A stretch of 64,000 bases of DNA from Mycobacterium ostraviense (GTDB lineage Bacteria; Actinomycetota; Actinomycetes; Mycobacteriales; Mycobacteriaceae), in the NCBI RefSeq assembly GCF_002705925.1, contig NZ_NKRE01000001.1, positions 3,318,962 through 3,382,961 on the forward strand, in the 5' to 3' direction. This document shows positions 8,510-16,851 of the stretch, in pieces; positions within the stretch are counted from its first letter, which is position 1, and each line of letters opens with the position of its first letter. The position numbers were made by a program, and so were the translations under genes. The notes beneath the pieces were generated by a model, which was not told the DNA's origin, searched no databases, and worked only from the letters and a program-made list of their open reading frames with translations.

Positions 8510-8602
8510 ATGTCGAACGAGTTGCACGGCAAGAGGATCGCCATCCTGGCTGCCGATGGCGTGGAGAAAGTCGAACTGGAGCAACCGCGCGCGGCGGGGT
8601 AG
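8510..8602 (+). pseudogene. Truncated DJ-1/PfpI-family protein (N-terminal fragment)
   Basis: A 30-codon frame, MSNELHGKRIAILAADGVEK then VELEQPRAAG and a TAG stop. It matches only the first 27 or so residues of DJ-1/PfpI (type 1 glutamine amidotransferase-like) proteins, which are normally about 180 residues. The start has a good ribosome site (AAGGAGCACCCCGATG) and operon spacing behind the alcohol dehydrogenase. The rest of the gene, including the catalytic cysteine region, is absent: the homology ends abruptly before the 100-base spacer to the methyltransferase. Best read as the residue of a deletion. Confidence 0.75.
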
Positions 8603-8703
8603 CGATCGTCCCCGACCAACGGGTTGGTTTCAACCAGCGGTTTGCGGGCATTAGTAGTACTAGTACGCCGTGATCGCCACGGCGGTGCCGCGAAAGGCCT
8701 CCC

Positions 8704-9396
8704 TTGACGACCACCTACCCATTCTTGGATGGCGCTTTGGTCGCCGACATGGTGTACCAGCCACAATTCGATTCCCGTTTGCTCGTTGACACGATGAGGC
8801 GGACCGGCCTGATTCCGCGCCGGAGGGTCCTCGACCTGTGTACCGGCAGCGGTTTCGTCGCGATCGCCGCCGCTGAAATGGGCTGTGCCAGCGTCACCGC
8901 GTTCGACATCTGCCCACATGCCGTGCGGTGCTCCCGCGACAACGTCGCCGACGCCGGAGTGGACGTCGACGTTCGTCAAGGCTCGTGGACACGGGCTTTC
9001 GTCTGCGCACCGTTCGAAGTGATCGTGTCCAATCCGCCGTATGTCCCCGCTCCGCCCGTCGACGACTCCGATGCCATCTCGCCGGCGGCCGGTCCGTCAT
9101 GGGCCTGGAATGCCGGACCCGATGGGCGGCTGGTGCTGGATCCGCTGTGCGAGTCGGCGGCAAAGCTGTTGTGCGACGGGGGATCTCTGCTGCTGGTGCA
9201 GTCGGCTCTGGCGGGCGTGCAGCGGTCCCTGGATTGTCTGTTGTCCACCGGTTTGGATGCCGAAGTCGTTGCCGCTCAGTGGATTCCGTTCGGACCGGTG
9301 TTGTCGGCGCGGGCGGCATGGCTGGAGGAGACCGGACGGGTGCCCCGCGGCTGTCGCGATGAGGAACTCGTGGTGATCCGGGCGGACAAGTCATGA
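8704..9396 (+). CDS. Class I SAM-dependent methyltransferase (HemK/PrmC-like)
   Basis: A 230-residue methyltransferase. The SAM motif I is LDLCTGSGFVAIAA (about residues 41-54). The NPPYVP motif (about 109-114), characteristic of N5-glutamine and related amino-group methyltransferases, is present, but the protein lacks the PrmC N-terminal helical domain. It starts with TTG. The stop overlaps the ATG of the CDGSH gene (ATGA), so the two are coupled. The substrate is unknown; release-factor methylation is not implied because of the short length. Confidence 0.85.
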   Translation: MTTTYPFLDGALVADMVYQPQFDSRLLVDTMRRTGLIPRRRVLDLCTGSGFVAIAAAEMGCASVTAFDICPHAVRCSRDNVADAGVDVDVRQGSWTRAFVCAPFEVIVSNPPYVPAPPVDDSDAISPAAGPSWAWNAGPDGRLVLDPLCESAAKLLCDGGSLLLVQSALAGVQRSLDCLLSTGLDAEVVAAQWIPFGPVLSARAAWLEETGRVPRGCRDEELVVIRADKS

Positions 9397-9587
9397 CCAC
9401 CACCCGGGTTCAGGTGGTGCCCAACGGTCCGATCCTGGTGTCCGGTCCGGTGCGCATCGAGACACCCGGCGGCGGTGTCGTGGAATCGGACCGTTTCATG
9501 GTGGCCATCTGCACCTGCCGGCGCAGCAAGGAATACCCCTTGTGCGATACGAGCCATCGCAGGTGCCGGCTGCAACGGGTCAGCTGA
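9393..9587 (+). CDS. CDGSH iron-sulfur domain protein
   Basis: A 64-residue protein ending in CTCRRSKEYPLCDTSHRRC. This is the CDGSH 2Fe-2S cluster signature (three Cys and one His: C-x-C, then C-D-x-S-H). Such proteins act in redox or Fe-S transfer. It overlaps the methyltransferase stop by four bases, and the pair is presumably cotranscribed. Confidence 0.88.
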   Translation: MTTTRVQVVPNGPILVSGPVRIETPGGGVVESDRFMVAICTCRRSKEYPLCDTSHRRCRLQRVS

Positions 9588-9732
9588 TCGCCAGGGCGGC
9601 CAGTCCGGTGACGCCCACGTGGCCGTGAAGCCAGGGGGAACTGCGGCCTAGCCGCGGGCGGGCCCGTGGAGGCCACATTCCGCGCATGCTGCGGATCGCA
9701 ACTGCGGAGCGGACCGGGCGGGAAGCCGTCAG

Positions 9733-10004
9733 CTACCCGGAGAGACGAGGGACACGCGCCGAGGACAGGAACTCGCGCCAGAACTCATAAGACTCGCTGT
9801 CACCGACGGCGGTGCCCAGAGCACCTCACGGATGCCGTCGATGGCCACCCCGGTGGTCACCACCAGGGCCTGGGACGCCATATGTGCCCCCACCCCGACG
9901 TCGCAGAAGGCGGCATCGCAGAACACGTGCGGAAACTGCGCCTGGGCCAGGCTGCGGGTGCGAAACGCCTCGATCTCGGCGTCGGGGCCCGCATAAATCC
10001 GCGA
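9733..10004 (-). pseudogene. IS256-family transposase relic (frameshifted fragment)
   Basis: On the minus strand the frame reads SRIYAGPDAEIEAFRTRSL, then FPHVFCDAAFCDV and ASQALVVTTGVAIDGIREVL: the DDE-core region of IS256/Mutator transposases (usually FPYVFxDATYxK). After REVL the frame breaks. Removing a duplicated CT in GTGCTCTGGGC (about 9818-9822) restores GTAVGDSESYEFWREFLSSA and then RVPRLSG with a TAG stop at 9733. The rest of a roughly 400-residue transposase and both element ends are missing, so it is not mobile. It occupies most of the gap between the CDGSH gene and the FHA-ABC gene; I see nothing else there. Confidence 0.8.
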
Positions 10005-10150
10005 ACCACACGGCGGGTCGCGAGGGCCCCACCCCATCACCGGCAAGACACGCCCCGGGCGCAGACCCCGGCCGTCCGCCTCAGTCCCGAAGCGGGGACT
10101 TACCCCTGACGGGGTTTCGAAACCGTCGCTACGGGCTACAGATTTCTCTT

Positions 10151-12769
10151 ATGAACACCGTGGCGCCACCGCTGCTGAGCGTTCGCTACAACGGGTCGCA
10201 ACGTAGGTTCGCGGCAGGACGGGACGTGGTCGTCGGACATGACCTGCACGCTGATATATGCATCGCGAACCCGGTGGCGTCGCGTGTCCATCTGTTGCTG
10301 CGCTTCGATCAGGGCCGCTGGGTTGCGATCGACAACCACTCTCACAACGGCACATTTGTCAACGCTCGCCGGGTAGAAATGGTGGAAATCCACGACGGCC
10401 AGCGCATCAACCTCGGCAACCGCGACGGGCCGTGCTTGACTTTCGAGGTCGAACAGCCCGAGGTGCCGGCGGGCGGGTCACCGCGAACAACACCGATTTG
10501 CGCCGTTCAACCCTCAGGAGCCGCAGCGCCGAGGGATCCACAGCCAGCAGCCCAAACGGGCGGGGCGTGCCGGTCGCCGAGTAGCGGCGATCGCACGCAT
10601 GCCGCGCCGGCGCCACTCCAGCCAATGCACCGGTCCCTCGGGCAGGGACCGCCCGGCTACCCGCCCAGCACGATGCGGTCGGCACCGCTGCCGAACTGGC
10701 AGCCGCACACCCAGGCGCCCGGGCGGAATTCGCCGCCGCCGGCCGAGTTCCGAGGATCCGCCCGGATGGACCCTGTTGCCGCCAAGCCGCCGGACACGTC
10801 GAACCTGGCGACGAGAGTGATCAAGGCTTTCCGGGCTGGCAGCGGGGTACCCGAGACGCCCGCCGGTTGCGCGACGATCGGTCGCGCCACCGACAACGAC
10901 ATCATCCTTCCGGATGTCTTGGCGTCGCGGCATCATGCGTTCCTGGTTCAGACGCCGCTCGGCACCGAGATCCGCGACGCTCACAGCGTCAATGGCACGT
11001 TCGTCAACGGAGTCCGGATCGGGTCCGCGGTCCTCAGTGAGGGCGACGTGGTCACCATTGGCAACGGCGACCTTGTCTTCGCCGGCGGCGCCCTGGTCCC
11101 GCGCACGCAAGCCGAGACGCGCAACGACGGCCTGCAGGTCAACTCGGTCCGCTTCAAGGTCGACGGGAAAGAACTGCTCGACAACATCTCCCTGACCGCG
11201 CGACCCGGCACACTCACTGCGATCATCGGGGGATCGGGCGCGGGCAAGACCACGCTGGCCAGGCTGATCGCCGGCTACACTCGTCCCAGTTCCGGCTCGG
11301 TCACCTTTGAGGGCCATGACATCCACCGCGAGTACGCGACCATGCGCAGCAGGATCGGGATAGTGCCGCAGGACGACATCGTGCACCGCCAGCTTACGGT
11401 CAACCAGGCTCTAGGTTATGCGGCCGAACTGCGGCTACCGCCCGACACCAGCGCAGCAGACCGCGCCCAAGTGGTTGCCCGGGTGCTCACGGAGCTTGAT
11501 CTGACCGAGCAGGCCGACGTCCGGGTGGACAGGCTGTCGGGTGGGCAGCGCAAACGCGCCTCGGTGGCGCTGGAACTGCTCACCGGCACGTCGCTGCTGA
11601 TCCTCGATGAGCCGACCACCGGTCTGGACCCGGCGCTGGACTCTCAAGTCATGATGATGTTGCGGCAACTGGCCGACGCCGGCCGCACGGTATTGGTCGT
11701 GACGCACTCGGTGTCCTATCTCGACCTCTGCGACCAGCTGCTGTTGATAGCACCCGGTGGCAAGACGGCTTTCTGCGGCCCGCCCGACCAGATTGGCTCG
11801 GTGATGGGAACCACCAACTGGGCCCAGATCTTCATCAAGGTGGGCGCCGACCCCGACGAAGCCAAGCGACGCTTCCTGGCTCAGCAACGGCTGGAGCCAA
11901 AGCTGCCGGCGGCCGCAAAGCCGAAGGACTTGGGCGAGCCGGTGCGCATCGATGTGTGGCGTCAGTTCTCCACGATCGCGCGCCGCCAAGTTCGGCTGGT
12001 CGTCTCCGACCAGTGGTACACGGTCTTCCTGGCGGCGTTGCCGTTCATTCTGGCCCTGCTCGCATTGACCGTTCCGGGTAAGACGGGATTCGGCTTCGCC
12101 GACCCGGCGGGTAAGACACCGGCCGAACCCGCGCAGATACTGGTCCTGCTCAATGTCGGCGCCGTGTTCATGGGCACCGCGTTGACAATCCGTGACCTGA
12201 TCGGCGAGCGCCACATCTTCCTGCGGGAACAGGCGTTCGGCCTATCCACCCGGGCCTACCTGCTGGCCAAGCTCGCCGTGTTCTGCCTGTTCGCGATCGT
12301 GCAGTCGGCGATCGCCACGACCATCACGGTGGTCGGCAAGGGCGCGCCGACCCGTGGCGCCGTGCTGTTGGGCAATCCCGCCTTCGAACTGTTCGTCACT
12401 GTCGCCGCGACCTGCGTCGTCTCGGCAATCCTCGGCCTGGCGCTGTCGGGGCTGGTCCGCTCCACCGAGCAGATCCTGCCGCTGCTGGTGGTGGCGATCA
12501 TGGCACAGCTGGTGCTCTCTGGCGGCCTGGTCATAGTGACGAACCGGGCGGTACTCGACCAGCTGTCCTGGACGACACCGGCGCGGTGGGGTTTCGCGGC
12601 GTCGGCGTCGACCGTCGACCTGAACGGCGTGCAACCCAGTCCATTCACTCCTAGGGACAGCCATTGGCGCCACACGACGGGCGCATGGTTACTCGATATG
12701 GCCATGCTCGGTGTGTTGTCGGCGGTCTACTCCGGCGTCGTGTGGTGGCGGATTCGGCTCAAGCGCTGA
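10151..12769 (+). CDS. FHA-domain ABC transporter (Rv1747-like)
   Basis: An 872-residue exporter half with the layout of M. tuberculosis Rv1747: FHA domain 1 (about residues 20-100, GHDLHADI and SHNGTFVN), a proline-rich linker, FHA domain 2 (about 230-320, GRATDNDIILPDVLASRHHA and VNGTFVNG), a nucleotide-binding domain (Walker A GGSGAGKTT, signature LSGGQRKRAS, Walker B LLILDEPTTGLDP), then an ABC-2-type membrane domain with about six helices. In M. tuberculosis the FHA domains bind phosphothreonines made by PknF. No kinase gene lies beside this copy. The ATG at 10151 was chosen because upstream in-frame sequence overlaps the transposase relic. Confidence 0.9.
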   Translation: MNTVAPPLLSVRYNGSQRRFAAGRDVVVGHDLHADICIANPVASRVHLLLRFDQGRWVAIDNHSHNGTFVNARRVEMVEIHDGQRINLGNRDGPCLTFEVEQPEVPAGGSPRTTPICAVQPSGAAAPRDPQPAAQTGGACRSPSSGDRTHAAPAPLQPMHRSLGQGPPGYPPSTMRSAPLPNWQPHTQAPGRNSPPPAEFRGSARMDPVAAKPPDTSNLATRVIKAFRAGSGVPETPAGCATIGRATDNDIILPDVLASRHHAFLVQTPLGTEIRDAHSVNGTFVNGVRIGSAVLSEGDVVTIGNGDLVFAGGALVPRTQAETRNDGLQVNSVRFKVDGKELLDNISLTARPGTLTAIIGGSGAGKTTLARLIAGYTRPSSGSVTFEGHDIHREYATMRSRIGIVPQDDIVHRQLTVNQALGYAAELRLPPDTSAADRAQVVARVLTELDLTEQADVRVDRLSGGQRKRASVALELLTGTSLLILDEPTTGLDPALDSQVMMMLRQLADAGRTVLVVTHSVSYLDLCDQLLLIAPGGKTAFCGPPDQIGSVMGTTNWAQIFIKVGADPDEAKRRFLAQQRLEPKLPAAAKPKDLGEPVRIDVWRQFSTIARRQVRLVVSDQWYTVFLAALPFILALLALTVPGKTGFGFADPAGKTPAEPAQILVLLNVGAVFMGTALTIRDLIGERHIFLREQAFGLSTRAYLLAKLAVFCLFAIVQSAIATTITVVGKGAPTRGAVLLGNPAFELFVTVAATCVVSAILGLALSGLVRSTEQILPLLVVAIMAQLVLSGGLVIVTNRAVLDQLSWTTPARWGFAASASTVDLNGVQPSPFTPRDSHWRHTTGAWLLDMAMLGVLSAVYSGVVWWRIRLKR

Positions 12770-12921
12770 GGTCCCGGCATGACAGATCGTGAATCACGTC
12801 CAGTTGCGGCCCCTTCGCCGCCGGCTGCGCCAGGGCTCGCGCGACGTCGACGGGTCCCTGTCAGCGACGCGGTCGTCCACAAGGAAGGTTCCACTCTGGG
12901 CCCATCAGGGAGGAGAGGCGC

Positions 12922-14319
12922 ATGTGGTTTATGGACTCACAGCCGGACATGATCGGATTCAACCCCACCGCAGACAGCGCGAAAGTCCGCCGCTCCCGTG
13001 AGCCTGGGCTGCGCGGTTTCGTGATGCACCTCGGGGACCTCTTGCGCAATGGCGACGCGGCCTTTGACCGGATGTTCGATCGCTATGGCGATGTCCTGTG
13101 GTTGCGGGTGCCGAGATTCTTCGAGATTTTTCCCGGCGTCTCCGAGGTCGCCTTCGTGCGTGATCCCGCACTGATCAAACCGCTCTTTACTGCCCCCGAC
13201 GAGGTGATCGACTCGTCGACGCCGAACCGGGTCCTCGGGATACTCCACGGCGACCGATCGTTGTTGCTGATGGAGGGTTCCGAGCATCGCCGGCTGCGCA
13301 GGCTGCTGTTATCTCGCCTCCGCGGAGAGGCACTGCAGCAGTGGGCCGATGTGATCGTACGCAGCGCCGAACACGAGGCGCGCAGCTGGCTTGCAGAGGA
13401 GTCCGTGCGGGTGCATCGCCGGATGCTCAATGTGTCGCTGGAGGCGATTCTCGCGATCACCCTCGGGATCAGGGACGAGAGGCTACCGACCTGGAAGGAG
13501 GCGTGGCACGAACTGGGTGAAACCTGGGGATCGGAGGAAATGGCGATACGGTACGCCCTGCGTCGGCTGGGCGGCGTGCGGCGCTGGCGGCGATTTCGAC
13601 GCGCCCTGGCCCGATGCAACGAGTTGGTTTTCGCGGAGATCGCTCGGCGCCGCGCGACGCCAAACTGCGCGACGGCGGATTTGTTGGATCTGATGCTACG
13701 CGCCGACGGTGTTCCATTGAGCGACAACGAAATTCGTGATCAGATCTTTACGATCATGCTCGCCGGCCAAGAGACAACGGCGATCACGGTGGGCTGGGCG
13801 ATTGAACGGCTGCTGCGGACTCCGTCCGCCATGAAGAAAGCTACCGCGGAGGCTCGCAGCACAGACGCAACCACCTACATGGAGGCCGTGGTCCACGAAA
13901 CTCTGCGTCTGCGACCCCCGATAACGGGGCTGGGACGGGTTACGCGCCAGCCGATAACACTGGGCGGGTACGACTTCCCCGCCAATGTGCTGATCGCACC
14001 TTTGATCCGATCCATTCACCGCAAACCCGAGCTCTACGACGATCCGGACAGGTTCATGCCGGAACGCTTCCTCGACACCCCGCCGGGCGTATACAGCCTC
14101 ATTCCGTTCGGCGGCGGGTCGCACCGGTGTTTGGGGGACCGGCTCGCGGTCTTTGAGTCCACTCTCATACTGAAGACCATCCTGCGGACCGTCGAGCTCA
14201 GCGCCGTCGATCCTCGCGATGAAAAAGTCAAACGCAAAGCCGCCGTATTAGTCCCCGGAAACGGTGCCCTGGTGCGCGCGCAGGCCATCCAGCACGCGAG
14301 CCAGCTGGAGGACGACTGA
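12922..14319 (+). CDS. Cytochrome P450
   Basis: A 465-residue monooxygenase. The I-helix motif is AGQETT (about residue 275), the K-helix ETLR (ExxR), and the heme-binding loop FGGGSHRCLG, whose cysteine ligates iron. The ATG at 12922 follows a GGGAGGAGAGG ribosome site. The sequence resembles the CYP135/138-like mycobacterial group and is clearly related to the second P450 in this window (51477-52898). No ferredoxin or reductase gene is adjacent. The substrate is unknown. Confidence 0.92.
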   Translation: MWFMDSQPDMIGFNPTADSAKVRRSREPGLRGFVMHLGDLLRNGDAAFDRMFDRYGDVLWLRVPRFFEIFPGVSEVAFVRDPALIKPLFTAPDEVIDSSTPNRVLGILHGDRSLLLMEGSEHRRLRRLLLSRLRGEALQQWADVIVRSAEHEARSWLAEESVRVHRRMLNVSLEAILAITLGIRDERLPTWKEAWHELGETWGSEEMAIRYALRRLGGVRRWRRFRRALARCNELVFAEIARRRATPNCATADLLDLMLRADGVPLSDNEIRDQIFTIMLAGQETTAITVGWAIERLLRTPSAMKKATAEARSTDATTYMEAVVHETLRLRPPITGLGRVTRQPITLGGYDFPANVLIAPLIRSIHRKPELYDDPDRFMPERFLDTPPGVYSLIPFGGGSHRCLGDRLAVFESTLILKTILRTVELSAVDPRDEKVKRKAAVLVPGNGALVRAQAIQHASQLEDD

Positions 14320-14492
14320 CGGCAATTTCCTCCTGGTTCTCGCCTTCATGAAGCGGCCATGAAGCGGCGCACAGGATGTCGTGCTCGTCGGCGGGATCGT
14401 ATCGCCGCGATCGCGTGGAACGGGCCTTCATTTGGGCCCGCGCCACCTCCGCCGACGACGAAACCGCACTCTTCCAGGGTCGCGATGGTCGA

Positions 14493-15545
14493 TTATTCAC
14501 CCAACGGCCGTAGCAGCGACGTCTGGCCGGCCTGCCATGCCTGCATAAGGCAGTCCGCCAAACGGTTTTCGAGGAGCTCGAACGCTCGCATCCCGAACAC
14601 GATGTCCTGGTCGAGGTGCGGTTCTCGCGCGGCGAGGTCGCCGACCACGTCGATGCGGACCACCTGTTCGTGTACCGCGTCCGCTTCCACGTGTTCGCGG
14701 TAGAAGGCGACACATTCTTCGGGTGCGTCCATCCGCCGCAGTGCCTCGACCATCCGCCGGGAACCCGGCGGCGAGGTGATCTCCGTGGCCGCGAAGTGCC
14801 CGATCGCGGCGCCCCGCAACCGCCGGTGCAGCCCGAACGACGACATGATGTTGACCACCGCCAGTGATTCGGCGGGAACCACGCCGAGGTAACCCAGGTA
14901 GCTCGAATCGAGCCCGGCCGCGTCCAAGAGGTCGGCGAAAAGTTGCTGGTGCACCCGCGGGCCATAACCGGCGCCGTATTCGTCGAACTCGACGGCGACG
15001 AATGCCGCCTTGGCCTGACCGGTCAGGCGCGGAATTGCCCAGGCATGGGGATCACCCTCTTTGAGGTGATACAGCGACCTGTGTGCAAAGTATTCACGCA
15101 TCTGCTGCCACGTGCCTGCATCTCGCAGGTAATACGACGGCCCGCTGCCGTCGACAGGTTCCGTCGACAGCTTGTCCATTTCGCCCATTGCCGTGTCGCG
15201 CGGCTCGATAGGGCCGACATCACGGCGCACGCCCGTCAGGAAAGCCCGCTCGAGTTCGGCGCGAAGGTGAAGTAGCGCGGGATTCCACTCCCACATCGGA
15301 TCCACCCCGGAAAAGCCGCGGTAATGCAGTTCGTAACACATGTACAAAGCCAGTTGAAGATCGAGGCCGTAGGGATCGACGTCGCCCACCGAGCCGCCGA
15401 TACGGGTGAACTGCTCGCGCGGTGCCGGTCCGGTCAAGGCGCGGCGTACCGCGATCGACAGTGGTCCGTACCCAGCCGGCAAGCCCGGCAGCGAGACGGC
15501 AGCCGGGTGTCCCAGCTCCAGGCGCGGGACAGTTGTGCGAGTCAC
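14493..15545 (-). CDS. Iron-containing redox enzyme family protein (heme-oxygenase-like fold)
   Basis: A 350-residue protein. It has the helical core and the conserved glutamate/histidine pattern of the iron-containing redox (HDO-type) family: YMCYELHYRGFSGV, EFDEYGAGYGPRVHQQLF, AAIGHFAATEITSPPGSRRM, EHVEADAVHEQVV. These are expected to supply a diiron site; the reaction is unknown. It starts with GTG. A GGTTG-N14-GGGTAT string ends about 9 bases upstream, so the mRNA may have almost no leader. The 173 bases between this gene and the P450 on the other strand contain nothing I recognise. Confidence 0.75.
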   Translation of the reverse strand: MTRTTVPRLELGHPAAVSLPGLPAGYGPLSIAVRRALTGPAPREQFTRIGGSVGDVDPYGLDLQLALYMCYELHYRGFSGVDPMWEWNPALLHLRAELERAFLTGVRRDVGPIEPRDTAMGEMDKLSTEPVDGSGPSYYLRDAGTWQQMREYFAHRSLYHLKEGDPHAWAIPRLTGQAKAAFVAVEFDEYGAGYGPRVHQQLFADLLDAAGLDSSYLGYLGVVPAESLAVVNIMSSFGLHRRLRGAAIGHFAATEITSPPGSRRMVEALRRMDAPEECVAFYREHVEADAVHEQVVRIDVVGDLAAREPHLDQDIVFGMRAFELLENRLADCLMQAWQAGQTSLLRPLGE

Positions 15546-15553
15546 GCCCGTGA

Positions 15554-15578
15554 ATACCCCGAATCCCGCGGCTCAACC
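15554..15578 (-). promoter_or_regulatory. Possible sigma-F-like promoter GGTTG-N14-GGGTAT
   Basis: Complement strand: GGTTG (15574-15578), 14 bases, GGGTAT (15554-15559), just upstream of the GTG at 15545. The spacer is one base shorter than in the better examples in this window, so support is weaker. Confidence 0.35.
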
Positions 15579-15779
15579 ATCCGGCCGATGGGAGCCGTTG
15601 GTCGATGCGTTCAGACAAACGTCACCACAGCGGACGGTATTCGCGGCGAATGGATCTTTTATTGGCCATATCCGAGGACTAAACTCCTTGCATGCGCTGC
15701 GGGGGCGGCGTGGCCGGGGTCTAACACAAGGCCCACTTCCAATCCATTCCAGACACTCAGCGTGCCGGGGGGTTCGTCT

Positions 15780-16841
15780 ATGCCCGCGAGGACCAATGTC
15801 ATTGCATTGCAACCGAATCGACAACGTTTGGCGGCGCGGAACCACGCCGGCCGACAAACCAATCCACAAACGGCACTACGGCCCGCGTCGGCGCCGGCGA
15901 ATGCCAAGACCACTGAGCGGCGGGCCGCCGCGGTCATCCGAGACCTCGATCAGAGGCGCGCTTTCGGCGCCAGGGTGCCGGCGGCCCAGCCGCCGCCCAA
16001 CGAGTTGGCCGAACGGGTGGCCGCAGTCGCCGGATTCCTGCGGAAGCGACTGACCGGGGACTACCGCGTCGATGAGTTCGGCTTCGACCCGCACTTCACC
16101 GACGCACTAGTACGGCCGTTGCTGCGGTTCTTCTCGCGGTCGTGGTTCCGCGTCGAGGTCAGCGGGATCGAAAACCTGCCCGACAAGGGAGCCGCCCTGG
16201 TGGTTTCCAACCACGGCGGGGTGCTACCGATCGATGCGCTGATGATCTCGACAGCGGTGCACGACCACCACCCCGCGCACCGCAACCTGCGGGCCTTGGC
16301 CGCCGATTTGTGTTTCGACCTGCCGATCATCGGCGAGGTCGCCCGCAAGGCCGGTCACACGCTGGCCTGCCCGACCGACGCCCATCGGCTGCTGGCGGCC
16401 GGCGAACTCGCCGCGGTGTTTCCCGAGGGGTACAAGGGTTTGGGCGAGTGCTTCAAGGACCGCTACAAGCTGCGGCGGTTCGGTCGCGGGGGGTTCGTGT
16501 CGGCGGCGGTGCGCGCCAAAGCGCCGATCATCCCGTGCGCGGTGGTGGGTTCGGAGGAGATCTATCCGATGCTGGGCGATGTCAAGCCGCTGGCGAGGCT
16601 GTTGGGCCTGCCGTACTTCCCGATCACCCCGTTGTTCCCCTGGGCCGGCCCGGCCGGGCTGATGCCGCTGCCGTCGAAGTGGCACATCGCATTCGGCCGC
16701 CCGATCGGCACCGCCGACTACGACCGCGCCGACGCCGACGATCCCACCGTCATGTTCGAATTGACCGACCACGTGCGGGAGACGATCCAGCAGATGCTGT
16801 ACAGCCAATTGATCCGCCGCCGCAACGTCTTCTTCGGCTAG
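15780..16841 (+). CDS. 1-acyl-sn-glycerol-3-phosphate acyltransferase-like protein (PlsC family)
   Basis: A 353-residue membrane-associated acyltransferase. After a basic, low-complexity N-terminus (residues 1-80) comes the PlsC domain. It contains VVSNHGGVLPIDAL, where the usual HxxxxD block is present as H-G-G-V-L-P-I-D and so is spaced two residues wider than NHxxxxD, and FPEGYKGLG (the substrate-binding FPEG motif). The family makes phosphatidic acid or other glycerolipids. The ATG at 15780 begins the conserved portion. The 234-base gap upstream holds no recognised gene. It converges with the stressosome phosphatase gene. Confidence 0.82.
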   Translation: MPARTNVIALQPNRQRLAARNHAGRQTNPQTALRPASAPANAKTTERRAAAVIRDLDQRRAFGARVPAAQPPPNELAERVAAVAGFLRKRLTGDYRVDEFGFDPHFTDALVRPLLRFFSRSWFRVEVSGIENLPDKGAALVVSNHGGVLPIDALMISTAVHDHHPAHRNLRALAADLCFDLPIIGEVARKAGHTLACPTDAHRLLAAGELAAVFPEGYKGLGECFKDRYKLRRFGRGGFVSAAVRAKAPIIPCAVVGSEEIYPMLGDVKPLARLLGLPYFPITPLFPWAGPAGLMPLPSKWHIAFGRPIGTADYDRADADDPTVMFELTDHVRETIQQMLYSQLIRRRNVFFG

Positions 16842-16851
16842 CGGCTGAAGG

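Noticed and set aside
10100..10150. GTTT-N15-GGGCTA string before the FHA-ABC gene as a stress promoter
   Set aside because: The -10 box deviates in the key GGGTA core, so it was not listed with the other candidates.
14320..14492. Possible small gene behind the iron-containing redox enzyme on the minus strand
   Set aside because: Frames exist, but none carries a start with ribosome site or a recognisable motif.
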